This document shows positions 44,662-53,228 of a stretch of 64,000 nucleotides of DNA, in pieces. Below the pieces are notes generated by a model. The model did not search any database, was not told the DNA's origin, and was given only the letters and a program-made list of their open reading frames with translations. Position numbers and translations under genes: made by a program. This stretch comes from Tractidigestivibacter sp050946515 (GTDB lineage Bacteria > Actinomycetota > Coriobacteriia > Coriobacteriales > Atopobiaceae). The stretch covers positions 25,736 to 89,735 of the forward strand of contig NZ_JBMNUX010000009.1 in the NCBI RefSeq assembly GCF_050946515.1, in the 5' to 3' direction. Numbering within the stretch: the first letter of the stretch is position 1; every line of letters starts with the position of its first letter.

Positions 44662-46167
44662 CTACTTATCTTGATGAGCCTGCTTAAGCGAACGGCGAGA
44701 ACGATTCTGCGGAATCTTTATTGTGAAGGTAGATCCCTTTCCGAGCTCGGACTCGACGGTAATCGTTCCGTTATGGCGGTCGACAATCTCCTTGGTGATA
44801 GAGAGTCCGACGCCTAGGCCGCCATGTTCGCGCTCGCGACTGACGTCAGAGCGCCAAAAACGCGAAAAGACCTGCGTGATGTCTTCCTTCGACATGCCTA
44901 TTCCCGTGTCTCGAACCGAGATGAACACGTCGGAGCGATCGACACCAACGCTCACAACAATCCAGCCGCCCTCGTCCGTGTAGCGCATGGCATTGCTCAT
45001 AAGGTTGACGACGGCCTCGCGAATCATGTCCTGGTCGACGTCGGCATAGCACTCGCCGTGCGGGGTCTCATCGTTAAAGCGCAGATGAAGGCCCTTGTCA
45101 TGGAACAGCTGGTGCTGGCTGGCAACAAGGCTCTTAACCAAAAACACGATATCGGAATGCTCTGTATGGAGCTCTGTCTTGCCATTTTCCAAACGAGAAA
45201 GGCGAAGCATTGCATCAATCAGGCGGGAGAGGTGCCGCACTTCCCCATCAAGCGTCTCGAAGTGCTCGTTATCGGCAGGGAGAATGCCATCTTGCATGGC
45301 CTCGACGGTGGCCTGAATAGCCATCAGCGGGGTACGCAGCTCGTGGGCAACGTCGCTGGTCAGACGATGCTCAAGCTTGATGTCCTTCTCAAGAGACGTC
45401 GCCATATCGTCGAATGTCTCGCCCAGCTGACCAATCTCGTCGGTGCCGGAAAGCCCGGTGCGAGCGGTAAGGTCTCCGTTTCTGATTTGTGCCGCAGTGC
45501 GCGTGATGCGCTGAATCGGCTTGGTCAGTGAGCGCGATGCGAAGTAGCCAATCACGCAGGCCAGAATGACTCCGATAATGGCAGCCGTAAAGATTGCGCT
45601 ATACGAGCTGTCGAGGAATTGTGCATCGGCCTTAGTAAGCGGCGCGCTTGACCCATTGGCCCAAATCCGCACGGAGCCTACAACGCTGCCGTCGCTGTCG
45701 GTGACGTCGGCAGTGACGGCAGAATCGTAATCTCCCTCATCCTCGTCCTCGATCTCCGAGGTAGGAGTGCTCTCGTAGATGACTGTGCCGTCGACATCGA
45801 GCACCTGGAAGCCAACTTCGTGAAGCGACGATGACGTGGTACGCGCTGAGTTGATAACTTCATCGTTCCACTCGCCCTGGCTTGCATACTCAACCGAAAT
45901 GGCATCAGCGGAAGACTGGGCAAGCAGCTGCATGTTCTGGCGGGCGTACTCTTTGAACTGTCCGTTCCACACGACAGCCAGAACCACGAAGAAGATTGCG
46001 GCCGTCATAATAGCCACGCAGGCAAAGAGCATGGTCATGCGCGCCGAGTAGCTCCACCGCTTTTTGGTGGGCTCGCGCTGAATGGTGTTGAACGAATTAC
46101 GACCAGACCCTGCTTGCGCAGAGTCTGGTTCGACATTCGTCTGATTGTTTGGAGAGTCTTCGGCCAC
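44662..46167 (-). CDS. HAMP-domain sensor histidine kinase
   Basis: Transmembrane sensor kinase of 501 aa. A cytoplasmic N-terminus of about 38 residues precedes helix 1 (MTMLFACVAIMTAAIFFVVLAVV). An extracytoplasmic sensor of about 115 residues and helix 2 near residue 190 (AIFTAAIIGVILACVIGYFAS) follow. HAMP spans about 205-255 (LTKPIQRITRTAAQIRNGDL). The HisKA phospho-acceptor is SDVAHELRTPLMA near 275. The ATPase domain has NLMSNAMRYT, DTGIGM and GGLGVGLSI. The preceding regulator gene stops nine bases upstream, forming a two-component operon. The acidic EDEDEGD patch in the sensor could bind cations. Confidence 0.93.
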   Translation of the reverse strand: MAEDSPNNQTNVEPDSAQAGSGRNSFNTIQREPTKKRWSYSARMTMLFACVAIMTAAIFFVVLAVVWNGQFKEYARQNMQLLAQSSADAISVEYASQGEWNDEVINSARTTSSSLHEVGFQVLDVDGTVIYESTPTSEIEDEDEGDYDSAVTADVTDSDGSVVGSVRIWANGSSAPLTKADAQFLDSSYSAIFTAAIIGVILACVIGYFASRSLTKPIQRITRTAAQIRNGDLTARTGLSGTDEIGQLGETFDDMATSLEKDIKLEHRLTSDVAHELRTPLMAIQATVEAMQDGILPADNEHFETLDGEVRHLSRLIDAMLRLSRLENGKTELHTEHSDIVFLVKSLVASQHQLFHDKGLHLRFNDETPHGECYADVDQDMIREAVVNLMSNAMRYTDEGGWIVVSVGVDRSDVFISVRDTGIGMSKEDITQVFSRFWRSDVSREREHGGLGVGLSITKEIVDRHNGTITVESELGKGSTFTIKIPQNRSRRSLKQAHQDK

Positions 46168-46176
46168 GCTCAGACC

Positions 46177-46905
46177 TTACTCAGACTTACTATCGGTATT
46201 TGCCGGCTTCTCGGGAGCCTCAAAGCGATAGCCGACGCCATGAACGGTATAGAGCCAGCGCGGGTTGCGGGGATCATCGCCCAATTTAGCGCGCAGATTC
46301 TTGACATGAGAGTCAATCGTGCGCTCATATCCCTCGAAGTCGTAGCCAAGGACCTTCTCCACAAGCTCCATACGCGTATAGACACGACCGGGGTAGCGCG
46401 CGAGCGTAGTGAGGAGCTTGAATTCTGATGCGGTCAAATCGACTTCCTTGCCCTCAACCATCACCTTGTGACCGGAGATGTCAATCACAAGGTCGCCGAA
46501 GTCGAGCACTTCGAGCTGGGGCTCAGCCTCAGTATGAGCACGGCGCAGCAGAGCGCGCACGCGGGCGATGAGCTCGCGCGGCGAGAAGGGCTTGATGAGG
46601 TAGTCGTCCGCGCCAAGCTCAAGGCCGATGATGCGGTCTTCAACCTCGCCCTTCGCGGTCAGCATGATGATGGGGACGTTTGAAGTCTCGCGAATGGCGC
46701 GGCAGACGCGCTCTCCAGAGAGCTTCGGCAGCATAAGATCGAGAATCACGAGGTCAAACGAGTGCTTCTCAAACTCTTCAACGGCACTTTGTCCGTCGCC
46801 AACGCCACGAACGATATAGTTTTCATGATCGAGGTAGGCAGCAACCACGTCACGAATGGCCTTGTCATCCTCAACCAGCAAAATCTTCTTTTCTTCTGAA
46901 GCCAT
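46177..46905 (-). CDS. OmpR/PhoB-family response regulator
   Basis: Response regulator of 242 aa, partner of the HAMP kinase encoded immediately downstream. The receiver domain (residues 5-120) has ILLVEDDKAI, phospho-acceptor Asp in LVILDLMLPKLSG near residue 54, MLTAKGE and the lysine in YLIKPFSPREL. The C-terminal winged helix (about 135-232) contains LTASEFKLLTTLARYPGRVYTR and IDSHVKNLRAKLGDD, typical of OmpR/PhoB DNA binding. ATG at 46905 follows AAAGGAGG; the longer frame has no support. Target genes unknown. Confidence 0.94.
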   Translation of the reverse strand: MASEEKKILLVEDDKAIRDVVAAYLDHENYIVRGVGDGQSAVEEFEKHSFDLVILDLMLPKLSGERVCRAIRETSNVPIIMLTAKGEVEDRIIGLELGADDYLIKPFSPRELIARVRALLRRAHTEAEPQLEVLDFGDLVIDISGHKVMVEGKEVDLTASEFKLLTTLARYPGRVYTRMELVEKVLGYDFEGYERTIDSHVKNLRAKLGDDPRNPRWLYTVHGVGYRFEAPEKPANTDSKSE

Positions 46906-46991
46906 AGAGGCCTCCTTTACCGTGACATGTATACGCGCAAGCACAAAATTTCCTCAAATAATGCATCTGGTATTTTATACCCGCAAAAGGC

Positions 46992-47020
46992 AAAAAACAG
47001 ACACCTATAGGGGGAAGGTG
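46992..47020 (-). terminator. Terminator of the Tat lipoprotein gene
   Basis: On the minus strand CACCT-TCCCCCTAT-AGGTG is followed by TCTG and six T residues. The stem overlaps the stop codon of the gene ending at 47005. It separates that gene from the two-component operon. Confidence 0.6.
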
Positions 47021-48240
47021 CGCACAGTTACAGAAGCGGGGTATCCGGTGGTAGCGTCCTTTACCGAGGAAAACGTTACGAACGTATCGCAATTCCCCAC
47101 TCGCGCCGGATACTCGCCGTAATCAACGCTTCGGTCAGCGGAGGCAAGGACGCTATACGTTTGGTCGGTTGAGTTCGCAACGATATACGAAGAGCGGCTC
47201 TTGATGAAATAGACTCCGTCTTTTCCCGAGGGGCAGGCGAACGGCTCGCGGCTCAGATAAAGAAAACTATCGCTGCTGCCATTGCCAATGTAGGTCCCCA
47301 TGTTGCCGAGAAGACCGCCGCTGTCATAATTGGCCTCGACCGAAAAGACGAAGTTGTCGCCCATGCGGCATGCACGGAACGGGCGGACCGAAGCAGGCAT
47401 GACAAGCTGGTCGATCTTAGTCTGTAGCCCATCATCAAGAGAGTAGGCGGTTATTCCGTAATACGTGCCTTCATCCGCGCGGACACGCGGCGTGAGAACA
47501 ACGGCCGAATCGTTTACCGTTGGCGGCGTGGCAAAGCGACCCGGAGACTCCAACACGTCGCTGGCATCCGAGGAGCCTGCCGTCCAAAGGTAGCAGTGCG
47601 AGCTCTCCGTCGTCTGGTTGCCAGAGGTAGCAGGCTGAACAAGCCACAGGACGTATCGCCCCGAGCAGGCAAGTGGGGCTGGGTCCCAATTCGAGTCGGC
47701 CTGCCAAAGCGTCTTTGTCTCTCCCGTTAGGGCGCCCTCCGAGAACTCTGATGCGTAAAGAGACCACGAGCGAGAAATCAGGTCGAGCTCGACCCATGCA
47801 TAGACGGAATCCGAGCAGGCAACGCTGTAGATAACGGTGGTCGTCGTGTTGGTGAGCGGCGCCTCGACAACCGTGGAGAGCTGTCCCGATGAAAGGGACA
47901 GCGCAGACGCCTTCACCATGGGCGTTGCCGACGAGCCAGCAGTGGTCACGGGAATCCAGGTGCCCTCAGCTGGATGGAGAACGTTGCCGAGGGGCAAGGT
48001 CCATTCATTGCTTGCCGTATACGGAAAGTCGGCACTGGTATAGGTGGTGAGTATCTCCGTGCCCGTGTCCTCCGAGACGTCCATCGGCTCAGCAACGTCC
48101 TCTTGAGTGGTTTGGTTGTTGCATCCGGAGAGGATGGTTACCGTCGCCGCAGCAACACCCGTCGCCGCCCCCGCCTTAAAGAGGGAGCGGCGCGAAATTG
48201 CATGCGGTGAGTGTTTGCTGGCAAAAAAAGACATATGCAA
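47005..48240 (-). CDS. Tat-exported lipoprotein of unknown function
   Basis: Extracytoplasmic lipoprotein of 411 aa that I do not recognise. The N-terminus has a twin-arginine motif (SRRSLFKAG near residue 17), a hydrophobic Ala/Val/Thr stretch and lipobox LSGC with Cys at about residue 40. The mature part is rich in Trp, Tyr, Ser and Thr. It alternates beta-strand-like segments (TTTTVIYSVACSDSVYAWVELD; SGRYVLWLVQPATS; DNFVFSVEANYDSGG) with the spacing of a beta-propeller, although no named repeat is evident. The start could be ATG 48240 or 48234; neither has a clear ribosome site. It lies upstream of a two-component operon but is separated by a terminator. Confidence 0.78.
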   Translation of the reverse strand: MHMSFFASKHSPHAISRRSLFKAGAATGVAAATVTILSGCNNQTTQEDVAEPMDVSEDTGTEILTTYTSADFPYTASNEWTLPLGNVLHPAEGTWIPVTTAGSSATPMVKASALSLSSGQLSTVVEAPLTNTTTTVIYSVACSDSVYAWVELDLISRSWSLYASEFSEGALTGETKTLWQADSNWDPAPLACSGRYVLWLVQPATSGNQTTESSHCYLWTAGSSDASDVLESPGRFATPPTVNDSAVVLTPRVRADEGTYYGITAYSLDDGLQTKIDQLVMPASVRPFRACRMGDNFVFSVEANYDSGGLLGNMGTYIGNGSSDSFLYLSREPFACPSGKDGVYFIKSRSSYIVANSTDQTYSVLASADRSVDYGEYPARVGNCDTFVTFSSVKDATTGYPASVTVRTFPL

Positions 48241-48260
48241 GGATTGGACGAGCTCTCTGG

Positions 48261-48527
48261 CTATGCGCGCGCGGCGCGCTGGGCTTCAAGGAGGGCGCGG
48301 CTTAGCTGATCAGCGCAGGATGTGGGGCGAGGCCCGCAGGTGTTGCCAGCGAGAATGCCGGCAATCTCCTCCACCGGCTTGCCCTTCACGAGCTTGCCGA
48401 TGGCCTTGAGGTTGCCATTGCATCCACCCTCAAAAGAGACGGACTCGATCGTGGAGCCGTCATCAGAAATGTCAAGATGAATGGCGCGCGAGCAGACGCC
48501 GCGCGGACGATAGTCGTAGTGGAACAC
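48261..48527 (-). CDS. TSCPD-domain protein (TIGR03905-like)
   Basis: Small cytoplasmic protein of 88 aa with the TSCPD domain seen alone and at the C-terminus of some ribonucleotide reductases. Conserved cysteines are at GVCSRAI near residue 11, FEGGCNGNLKAI near 34 and NTCGPRPTSCADQLS near 63, with potential for metal or nucleic-acid binding. The NLKAIGKLVKG segment is typical of the stand-alone group. Start is GTG with AAGGAAG upstream. It follows purB by 63 bases on the same strand and may share its transcript. The function of stand-alone members is unknown. Confidence 0.88.
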   Translation of the reverse strand: MFHYDYRPRGVCSRAIHLDISDDGSTIESVSFEGGCNGNLKAIGKLVKGKPVEEIAGILAGNTCGPRPTSCADQLSRALLEAQRAARA

Positions 48528-48590
48528 GGACGCTTCCTTCCTATGTATGAATAAGTATCCGCATAAGTATACCCAGTGAAACTGAAGCGA

Positions 48591-49937
48591 TTACTCGAAG
48601 CTAAGCTGCTCAAGGCGGTCGAACACCACGCCAACGCGGGTAAGGAACGCGCGAGGGTCAAAGATTGCGTCGAGCTGCTCAGCAGAGAGCGTGCATCGAG
48701 GGTCTGCCTCGAGCTTCTCCTTGAACGTTGAGCCCTGCTCGCACTGCTGAACCTCTCTCCACGTAGCCATGGCGTTGTCTTGCACGACCTTATAGGCATC
48801 CTCGCGAGAGATTCCAGTGTCGACGAGCGCGAGAAGAACCTTGCTCGAGAAGATCAAGCCGCGGGTCTTGTTGAGGTTGGCCTCCATGCGCTTGGGATAC
48901 AGAATCAGACCGTCAACCACACGAATCAGGCACTGGAACATGTGGTCGAGCGCAATGAAGCTGTCGGCCTGCGCCACACGCTCGGCGGAGCTGTGAGAGA
49001 TGTCGCGCTCATGCCACAGGGCAACGTTGTCAAAGGCAACCTGCGCATTGGCCTTCACGACGCGGGAAAGGCCGCAGACCTTCTCCATCGTGATGGGGTT
49101 GCGCTTGTGCGGCATGGCGGAACTGCCCTTTTGTCCCTTGCGGAAAGGCTCCTCTACCTCGAGGGTATCGGTGCGCTGGAGGTTTCGAATCTCGGTTGCA
49201 ATGCGCTCGCAGGTAGCAGCCGTGGTTGCGAGCACGCCAGCAAGATAGGCATGGTGGTCACGGGAGATGACCTGCGTGGACAGCGGGTCGGCGTTCAGTC
49301 CCAAGTGCTCGCAGACATACTGCTCGACGCGCGGGTCAATGCTGGAATACGTGCCCACGGCGCCGGAGATGGCACCAAAGCTGACGTTCTTGCGAGCGTC
49401 TTTCAGCCGGTCATAATCACGCTTGAGCTCCCATGCCCAGCTGCCAAATTTGAGGCCGAAGGTCATCGGCTCTGCATGAATGCCATGCGTACGGCCAACG
49501 CAAAGCGTGTCCTTCTCCTCGAACGCGCGACGCTTGCAGATCTCGCCGAGCTTCTTGCAGTCATCCAGCAAGATGTCAGTCGCCTGGCACAGCTGGTAGC
49601 AAAGCGCAGTATCGCCAAGGTCGGTCGAGGTCATGCCGTAGTGAACCCAGCGGCTGGGCTTGGGCTCTCCCTCGGGAACATCGGCGTCAATATAGGAGCC
49701 CATATTGGTGAGGAAGGCAATTACGTCGTGGTTGGTGACCGCCTCGATCTCGTCGACCTCCTCCTTGTTGAAGGATGCGTGGTCGCGAATCCACTTGGCC
49801 TCTTCCTTGGTGATGCCAATTTCTCCCAGCTCGGCCTGGGCCTCGCAGGCTAGCACCTCAATCTCTTGCCAGATTGCGTACTTGTTCTCGAGCGTGAAGA
49901 TGTGGCCCATCTCGGGGCGAGTATAGCGATCGATCAT
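48591..49937 (-). CDS. purB: Adenylosuccinate lyase
   Basis: Fumarase/aspartase-superfamily enzyme of 448 aa acting twice in purine synthesis: SAICAR to AICAR and adenylosuccinate to AMP, releasing fumarate each time. Visible are HYGMTSTDLGDTA near residue 90, GRTHGIHAEPMTFGLKF near 145 (catalytic His), and the superfamily signature GSSAMPHKRNPI near 270 with the mobile catalytic Ser loop. Start ATG follows AAAGGA. It complements purC at 43677. Confidence 0.96.
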   Translation of the reverse strand: MIDRYTRPEMGHIFTLENKYAIWQEIEVLACEAQAELGEIGITKEEAKWIRDHASFNKEEVDEIEAVTNHDVIAFLTNMGSYIDADVPEGEPKPSRWVHYGMTSTDLGDTALCYQLCQATDILLDDCKKLGEICKRRAFEEKDTLCVGRTHGIHAEPMTFGLKFGSWAWELKRDYDRLKDARKNVSFGAISGAVGTYSSIDPRVEQYVCEHLGLNADPLSTQVISRDHHAYLAGVLATTAATCERIATEIRNLQRTDTLEVEEPFRKGQKGSSAMPHKRNPITMEKVCGLSRVVKANAQVAFDNVALWHERDISHSSAERVAQADSFIALDHMFQCLIRVVDGLILYPKRMEANLNKTRGLIFSSKVLLALVDTGISREDAYKVVQDNAMATWREVQQCEQGSTFKEKLEADPRCTLSAEQLDAIFDPRAFLTRVGVVFDRLEQLSFE

Positions 49938-50074
49938 CCAGCGTCCTTTCGCATGGCGTGCGGTATCACGCTGATAATTCTACCGCGAGCAACCCCCTTG
50001 GTTGTAGAGACGAGATAGCGGGCTTCCCCATGCCCTCTTAGTCATGTTTACGACCCGTATCAATAAGCGAAAAT

Positions 50075-50105
50075 GCCCGCTCCCGCAGAAAGCGCGGAAG
50101 CGGGC
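50075..50105 (-). terminator. Terminator of the LigM-like gene
   Basis: GCCCGCT / AGCGGGC outer stem with CCGC / GCGG inner pairing, followed by ATTTTC on the minus strand, 50 bases past the stop at 50156. Confidence 0.75.
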
Positions 50106-50155
50106 TCACCAGCAAAGCTCGCAGCTTCTGCAGCGAGCGTCTCGATGCTGTCCTC

Positions 50156-51484
50156 CTATGCCAGCTCAGGGATGGCGCTAACGTCAAAGTGCTCGTTACG
50201 ATACTCGCCGTTGTAGTACGGGAAGGGGGCAACCTTGGCGCGGATGAGCTTCTGCTTGTAATTGGGGCCGCCCCAAAGGACTTCTACCTCGTTGTCGAGG
50301 GCAGCAAGCTCCGGCTTGATCTTGGCGAGGGATATCATGCGGTTCTCGTAGTAGGCATACGTGCGACCAGATGCTATGCCGACCTTCTCGCCGTTGCTCA
50401 TCACGTAGTCAATGTGCGTGGCCATACCTTGAGACATGTCGTCAAAGCCGCTGAAGTACTCGATGGGCTCGTACATGTCCTCGCGCTTCCCCTCGAACTG
50501 CGACTTGAAGACGTCTGCCACGTCGTCGGCGTTCCACTCCAGCGTCACCATCTTGTAGGGCGAGTTCTGCTTGAGCTGTTGCAAGGCCGCCTTCCCACGA
50601 AACTCGTGGTTGAAGTTAACGAGATAGCCCCAGCCAACATCGTAAGGAGTGGCATAGGCATTCTGAATGTCGTCGGAGGCAGAGCCAGCAATGGCGGTAT
50701 TTGCCGCAATGTGGTTGGCCTTAGTCCACTCAGCAAGCTCTGGCTCGCTGTCGTAGTACGGATAGATAAAGTGAATGTTCTGGTTGGGATAGCCAGCCGT
50801 CGTGTGGTTGACGGTGCAGTAGTTGCGGAAGCCTTGAAGCCGGCCATCGTACTGGAACAGCACCTCGCGAAGGCGCGGATACACGCGGTTGAAGTCCTGC
50901 TGCTTGCCATGGATCTCATAGGCAAGCGCGCCCGACATGCCAAGACGATGGACGATGAGCTCTGCGCCCTGCCAGTCGACGGTCTTGTTGTGCGCGAACT
51001 TGAGGTCGTGGAAGTTAATGCCAAAAGCAGTCTCGAGAATCTCGAGAGACTTTGGCCCATCAAGCTGCAGGAAGAATTCGTCAGTCACATAGCTGCCCTG
51101 CACGTCAAGACCGCTGGTCTCAACGCAATACTGCAGTACGGGAGCCATCCAATACGTGCGATAGAGGTTCTCGCCGATCTTCATGATGACGCCGTCGGCA
51201 TTCATCTGTCCCTTGTCATTGCAGATGAGCGCATGCTTGGAGTTGCCGACCTTCATGAGGCTGAAGTCTTTGTTCACGCAGGTCTGATTGAAGAGCTTCA
51301 CCGCGTCTGGGCCCGTGACATCATAGATTGGCGTCGTGTTGAGGGCAATGCCGAGCCATGCGCTCCTGCGGCAGGCAAGGTATTCGTCGCGTGGGCCGGT
51401 GTACTCGTAGGGAAGCGTGATTGGTCCCCACGCAAGCCGCGTCATAGCACCATCAAATACGGGACTGTTTTGTTCAAAGTTCAT
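50156..51484 (-). CDS. GcvT-fold aminomethyltransferase family protein, LigM-like O-demethylase candidate
   Basis: Cytoplasmic tetrahydrofolate-dependent methyltransferase-fold protein of 442 aa. The GcvT-type features are VTGPDAVKLFNQTCV near residue 55, QLDGPKSLEIL near 135 and HRLGMSGALAYEIHG near 175. A C-terminal beta-barrel part (VGWGYLVNFNHEFRGKAAL; YKMVTLEWNADD; EVEVLWGG) follows. No other glycine-cleavage genes are nearby. From memory, the spacing and wording of the second half (SxAIxxSASDDIxNxYxxPYxVGWG-like, then Y-ENR-SLA and VLWGG) match LigM/DesA aryl O-demethylases better than GcvT. The tyrosine in FRNYCTVN falls where the LigM catalytic tyrosine is expected. ATG at 51484 preferred over GTG at 51493. 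Divergent from a PucR-type regulator. Confidence 0.82.
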   Translation of the reverse strand: MNFEQNSPVFDGAMTRLAWGPITLPYEYTGPRDEYLACRRSAWLGIALNTTPIYDVTGPDAVKLFNQTCVNKDFSLMKVGNSKHALICNDKGQMNADGVIMKIGENLYRTYWMAPVLQYCVETSGLDVQGSYVTDEFFLQLDGPKSLEILETAFGINFHDLKFAHNKTVDWQGAELIVHRLGMSGALAYEIHGKQQDFNRVYPRLREVLFQYDGRLQGFRNYCTVNHTTAGYPNQNIHFIYPYYDSEPELAEWTKANHIAANTAIAGSASDDIQNAYATPYDVGWGYLVNFNHEFRGKAALQQLKQNSPYKMVTLEWNADDVADVFKSQFEGKREDMYEPIEYFSGFDDMSQGMATHIDYVMSNGEKVGIASGRTYAYYENRMISLAKIKPELAALDNEVEVLWGGPNYKQKLIRAKVAPFPYYNGEYRNEHFDVSAIPELA

Positions 51485-51532
51485 AACTCCCACCCTTTCC
51501 CAATTGGATTCTCCTCAACTGTTAATCCGCAG

Positions 51533-51588
51533 GATAGCGATGGTCAGGTAGCAGAAATAGCGCGATTGCGCTCAGTTTGTTTGCTATC
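51533..51588. promoter_or_regulatory. Divergent control region with nested inverted repeats
   Basis: Between the LigM-like gene and the PucR-type regulator. AGCGC-gatt-GCGCT (51559-51572) is nested inside a wider GATAGC (51533-51538) / GCTATC (51583-51588) pair. Symmetry and position suggest a regulator-binding site controlling one or both genes. Confidence 0.45.
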
Positions 51589-51637
51589 TTTTTAGATGAA
51601 ATGCATAAACCAATCTCGTGCCTTGAGGGGGCTCAGG

Positions 51638-53128
51638 ATGAAGATTGATATGGCTCTTCTCGCCAAGGGTCTAGGCAAGAGGGTCGTCTGCCACCACGTT
51701 GTGGAGGACTTATCATTTGATGTTGCGGGCGTTCGTCTCTTCAGCCCCTCTTGCCCGGTCCTTGATGCCGGCTTGGTCTACGTCGTAGATTCGCAGGACG
51801 TTTCGATTTTTTTGAAATTAGGCGGGAGGCGCTTCATCTCAACCCTCCCTGCCCCACAGGTCGACTGCGAATGCATCCTTTTCGAGGAGGGAACCAGCCC
51901 GGCAGAAATGCTCTCGCTAACACAGGGCGTGTTCGACTCTTGGAATTCTTGGGAGACCGAAATTCTTGATGCCGCAATCGGCGGCTCTTCGATTACGAAG
52001 ATTCTTGCGCTCTGCGCCCGACCATTGAAAAATCCCATCGCCCTGTTTGACTCTTCGATGGTGCTTGTGGCAACCGCCGGCGAGATTCCGAGCTCGAACC
52101 TCGACGAAGTTTGGACACAGGTACTCACTGTCGGTTATTATTCCGTCGAGAACGACACGTCCGCCGACAGCCGGCTTTTGACCACCTCGACGATGCCGTT
52201 TATATATGATCGCGACGGCATCAAAAAGGCCCAGGCCTGTCTAGAGCGCCGCGGCGAAATCGTTGGGTATCTTGGCTCTACAGAGCTTCTTTCGCCCTTC
52301 TCGCTTGGCGAGCTTTCTGCCATGAGAGCGATTCAGCTTATTCTGGAGCGAACCGACGCGATGCGGGCTTTTGCCCCAGACTTGAAGGGTCGGTCCAATT
52401 CAATTATCGAGCGGATGCTTTCAGGGCAATCCATCGAGCCAAGCATCGTGCGCTATGTGCTTAGGCAGTTTGGGTGGGATTGGGACGACAAGTATCGAGT
52501 TGTGTTCTTCTGCTCTTCTGACCCCGCAGAGTTTTCAAGCAAGGCAATCCCGCCCTTCATCACCACGGTTTCTCGCGCGATTCCGCATATGAGGCTCTTT
52601 GCATTTGAAGATGGGGTCGTAGGCATACACCGCAATCCCTACCCAAGCTCTGCCGATTACGCCGCGCGGCTCTCAAAAATCCTGCTGAACGAGGGCATGA
52701 TTGCCGTTCTGAGCACGGTCTTCTCCCCAATCGACTACCTCCACTATGCATACCTGCAGTGTCGTACCGTGCTGGCGCTTGGCGAGACGCTGCCAGGAGC
52801 TGTTCTCGACTTCGAGAACAGCTATACCGACTGCATCGTGAAGTCGCTTGACGACTCGTCGAGCCTCACTGCCCTTTGCCACCCCTTTGTCTACGAGCTT
52901 TCTCGCGAGAAAAACGGCGAGGAGAAGGTCAGATGCTTGGCGTCGTACCTATCCCACGGCAAGAACATCACGGACACGGCGCGCGAGCTCGGCGTGCATC
53001 GCAACACCGTTACCTATCGCATTGAGCAATTGGACAGGCGCCTAGGCCGCAAGATTGGGGAAGCGGACCCTGAATTCACCTTCCACCTGTTGCTTTCGTG
53101 CATAATCGTCGAGCATCGAAGCTCGTAG
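51638..53128 (+). CDS. PucR/CdaR-family transcriptional regulator
   Basis: Transcription factor of 496 aa. The N-terminal two-thirds is a ligand-sensing region with no named domain that I can fix, followed by a GGDEF-like/CdaR middle part (about residues 270-400). The C-terminal PucR helix-turn-helix is clear: LSHGKNITDTARELGVHRNTVTYRIEQLDRRLG in parts near residues 440-475. The frame starts at 51596, but ATG 51638 has GAGGGGG upstream and is preferred. It diverges from the LigM-like gene and probably controls it. PucR-type regulators commonly sense small aromatic, purine or sugar-acid compounds. Confidence 0.88.
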   Translation: MKIDMALLAKGLGKRVVCHHVVEDLSFDVAGVRLFSPSCPVLDAGLVYVVDSQDVSIFLKLGGRRFISTLPAPQVDCECILFEEGTSPAEMLSLTQGVFDSWNSWETEILDAAIGGSSITKILALCARPLKNPIALFDSSMVLVATAGEIPSSNLDEVWTQVLTVGYYSVENDTSADSRLLTTSTMPFIYDRDGIKKAQACLERRGEIVGYLGSTELLSPFSLGELSAMRAIQLILERTDAMRAFAPDLKGRSNSIIERMLSGQSIEPSIVRYVLRQFGWDWDDKYRVVFFCSSDPAEFSSKAIPPFITTVSRAIPHMRLFAFEDGVVGIHRNPYPSSADYAARLSKILLNEGMIAVLSTVFSPIDYLHYAYLQCRTVLALGETLPGAVLDFENSYTDCIVKSLDDSSSLTALCHPFVYELSREKNGEEKVRCLASYLSHGKNITDTARELGVHRNTVTYRIEQLDRRLGRKIGEADPEFTFHLLLSCIIVEHRSS

Positions 53129-53129
53129 G

Positions 53130-53147
53130 CGCATGCTCTAGCATGCG
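53130..53147 (+). terminator. Hairpin after the PucR-type regulator
   Basis: CGCATGC-tcta-GCATGCG, a perfect 7-bp stem two bases past the stop codon, followed by tcacaaaaac. Weak T content makes it a modest terminator. Confidence 0.45.
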
Positions 53148-53158
53148 TCACAAAAACT

Positions 53159-53197
53159 CGCGCCTACCGCCCGTCTCTTGTCTGGGCAGTAGGCGCG
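53159..53197 (-). terminator. Terminator of the peptide ABC operon
   Basis: Stem cgcgcctac / gtaggcgcg with inner gccc / gggc pairing, followed on the minus strand by GAGTTTTTG. It lies 32 bases past the stop of the last gene (53229). Confidence 0.82.
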
Positions 53198-53228
53198 ACG
53201 ATAGTGGTGAGCAGCGAAGAGGCGTTTC

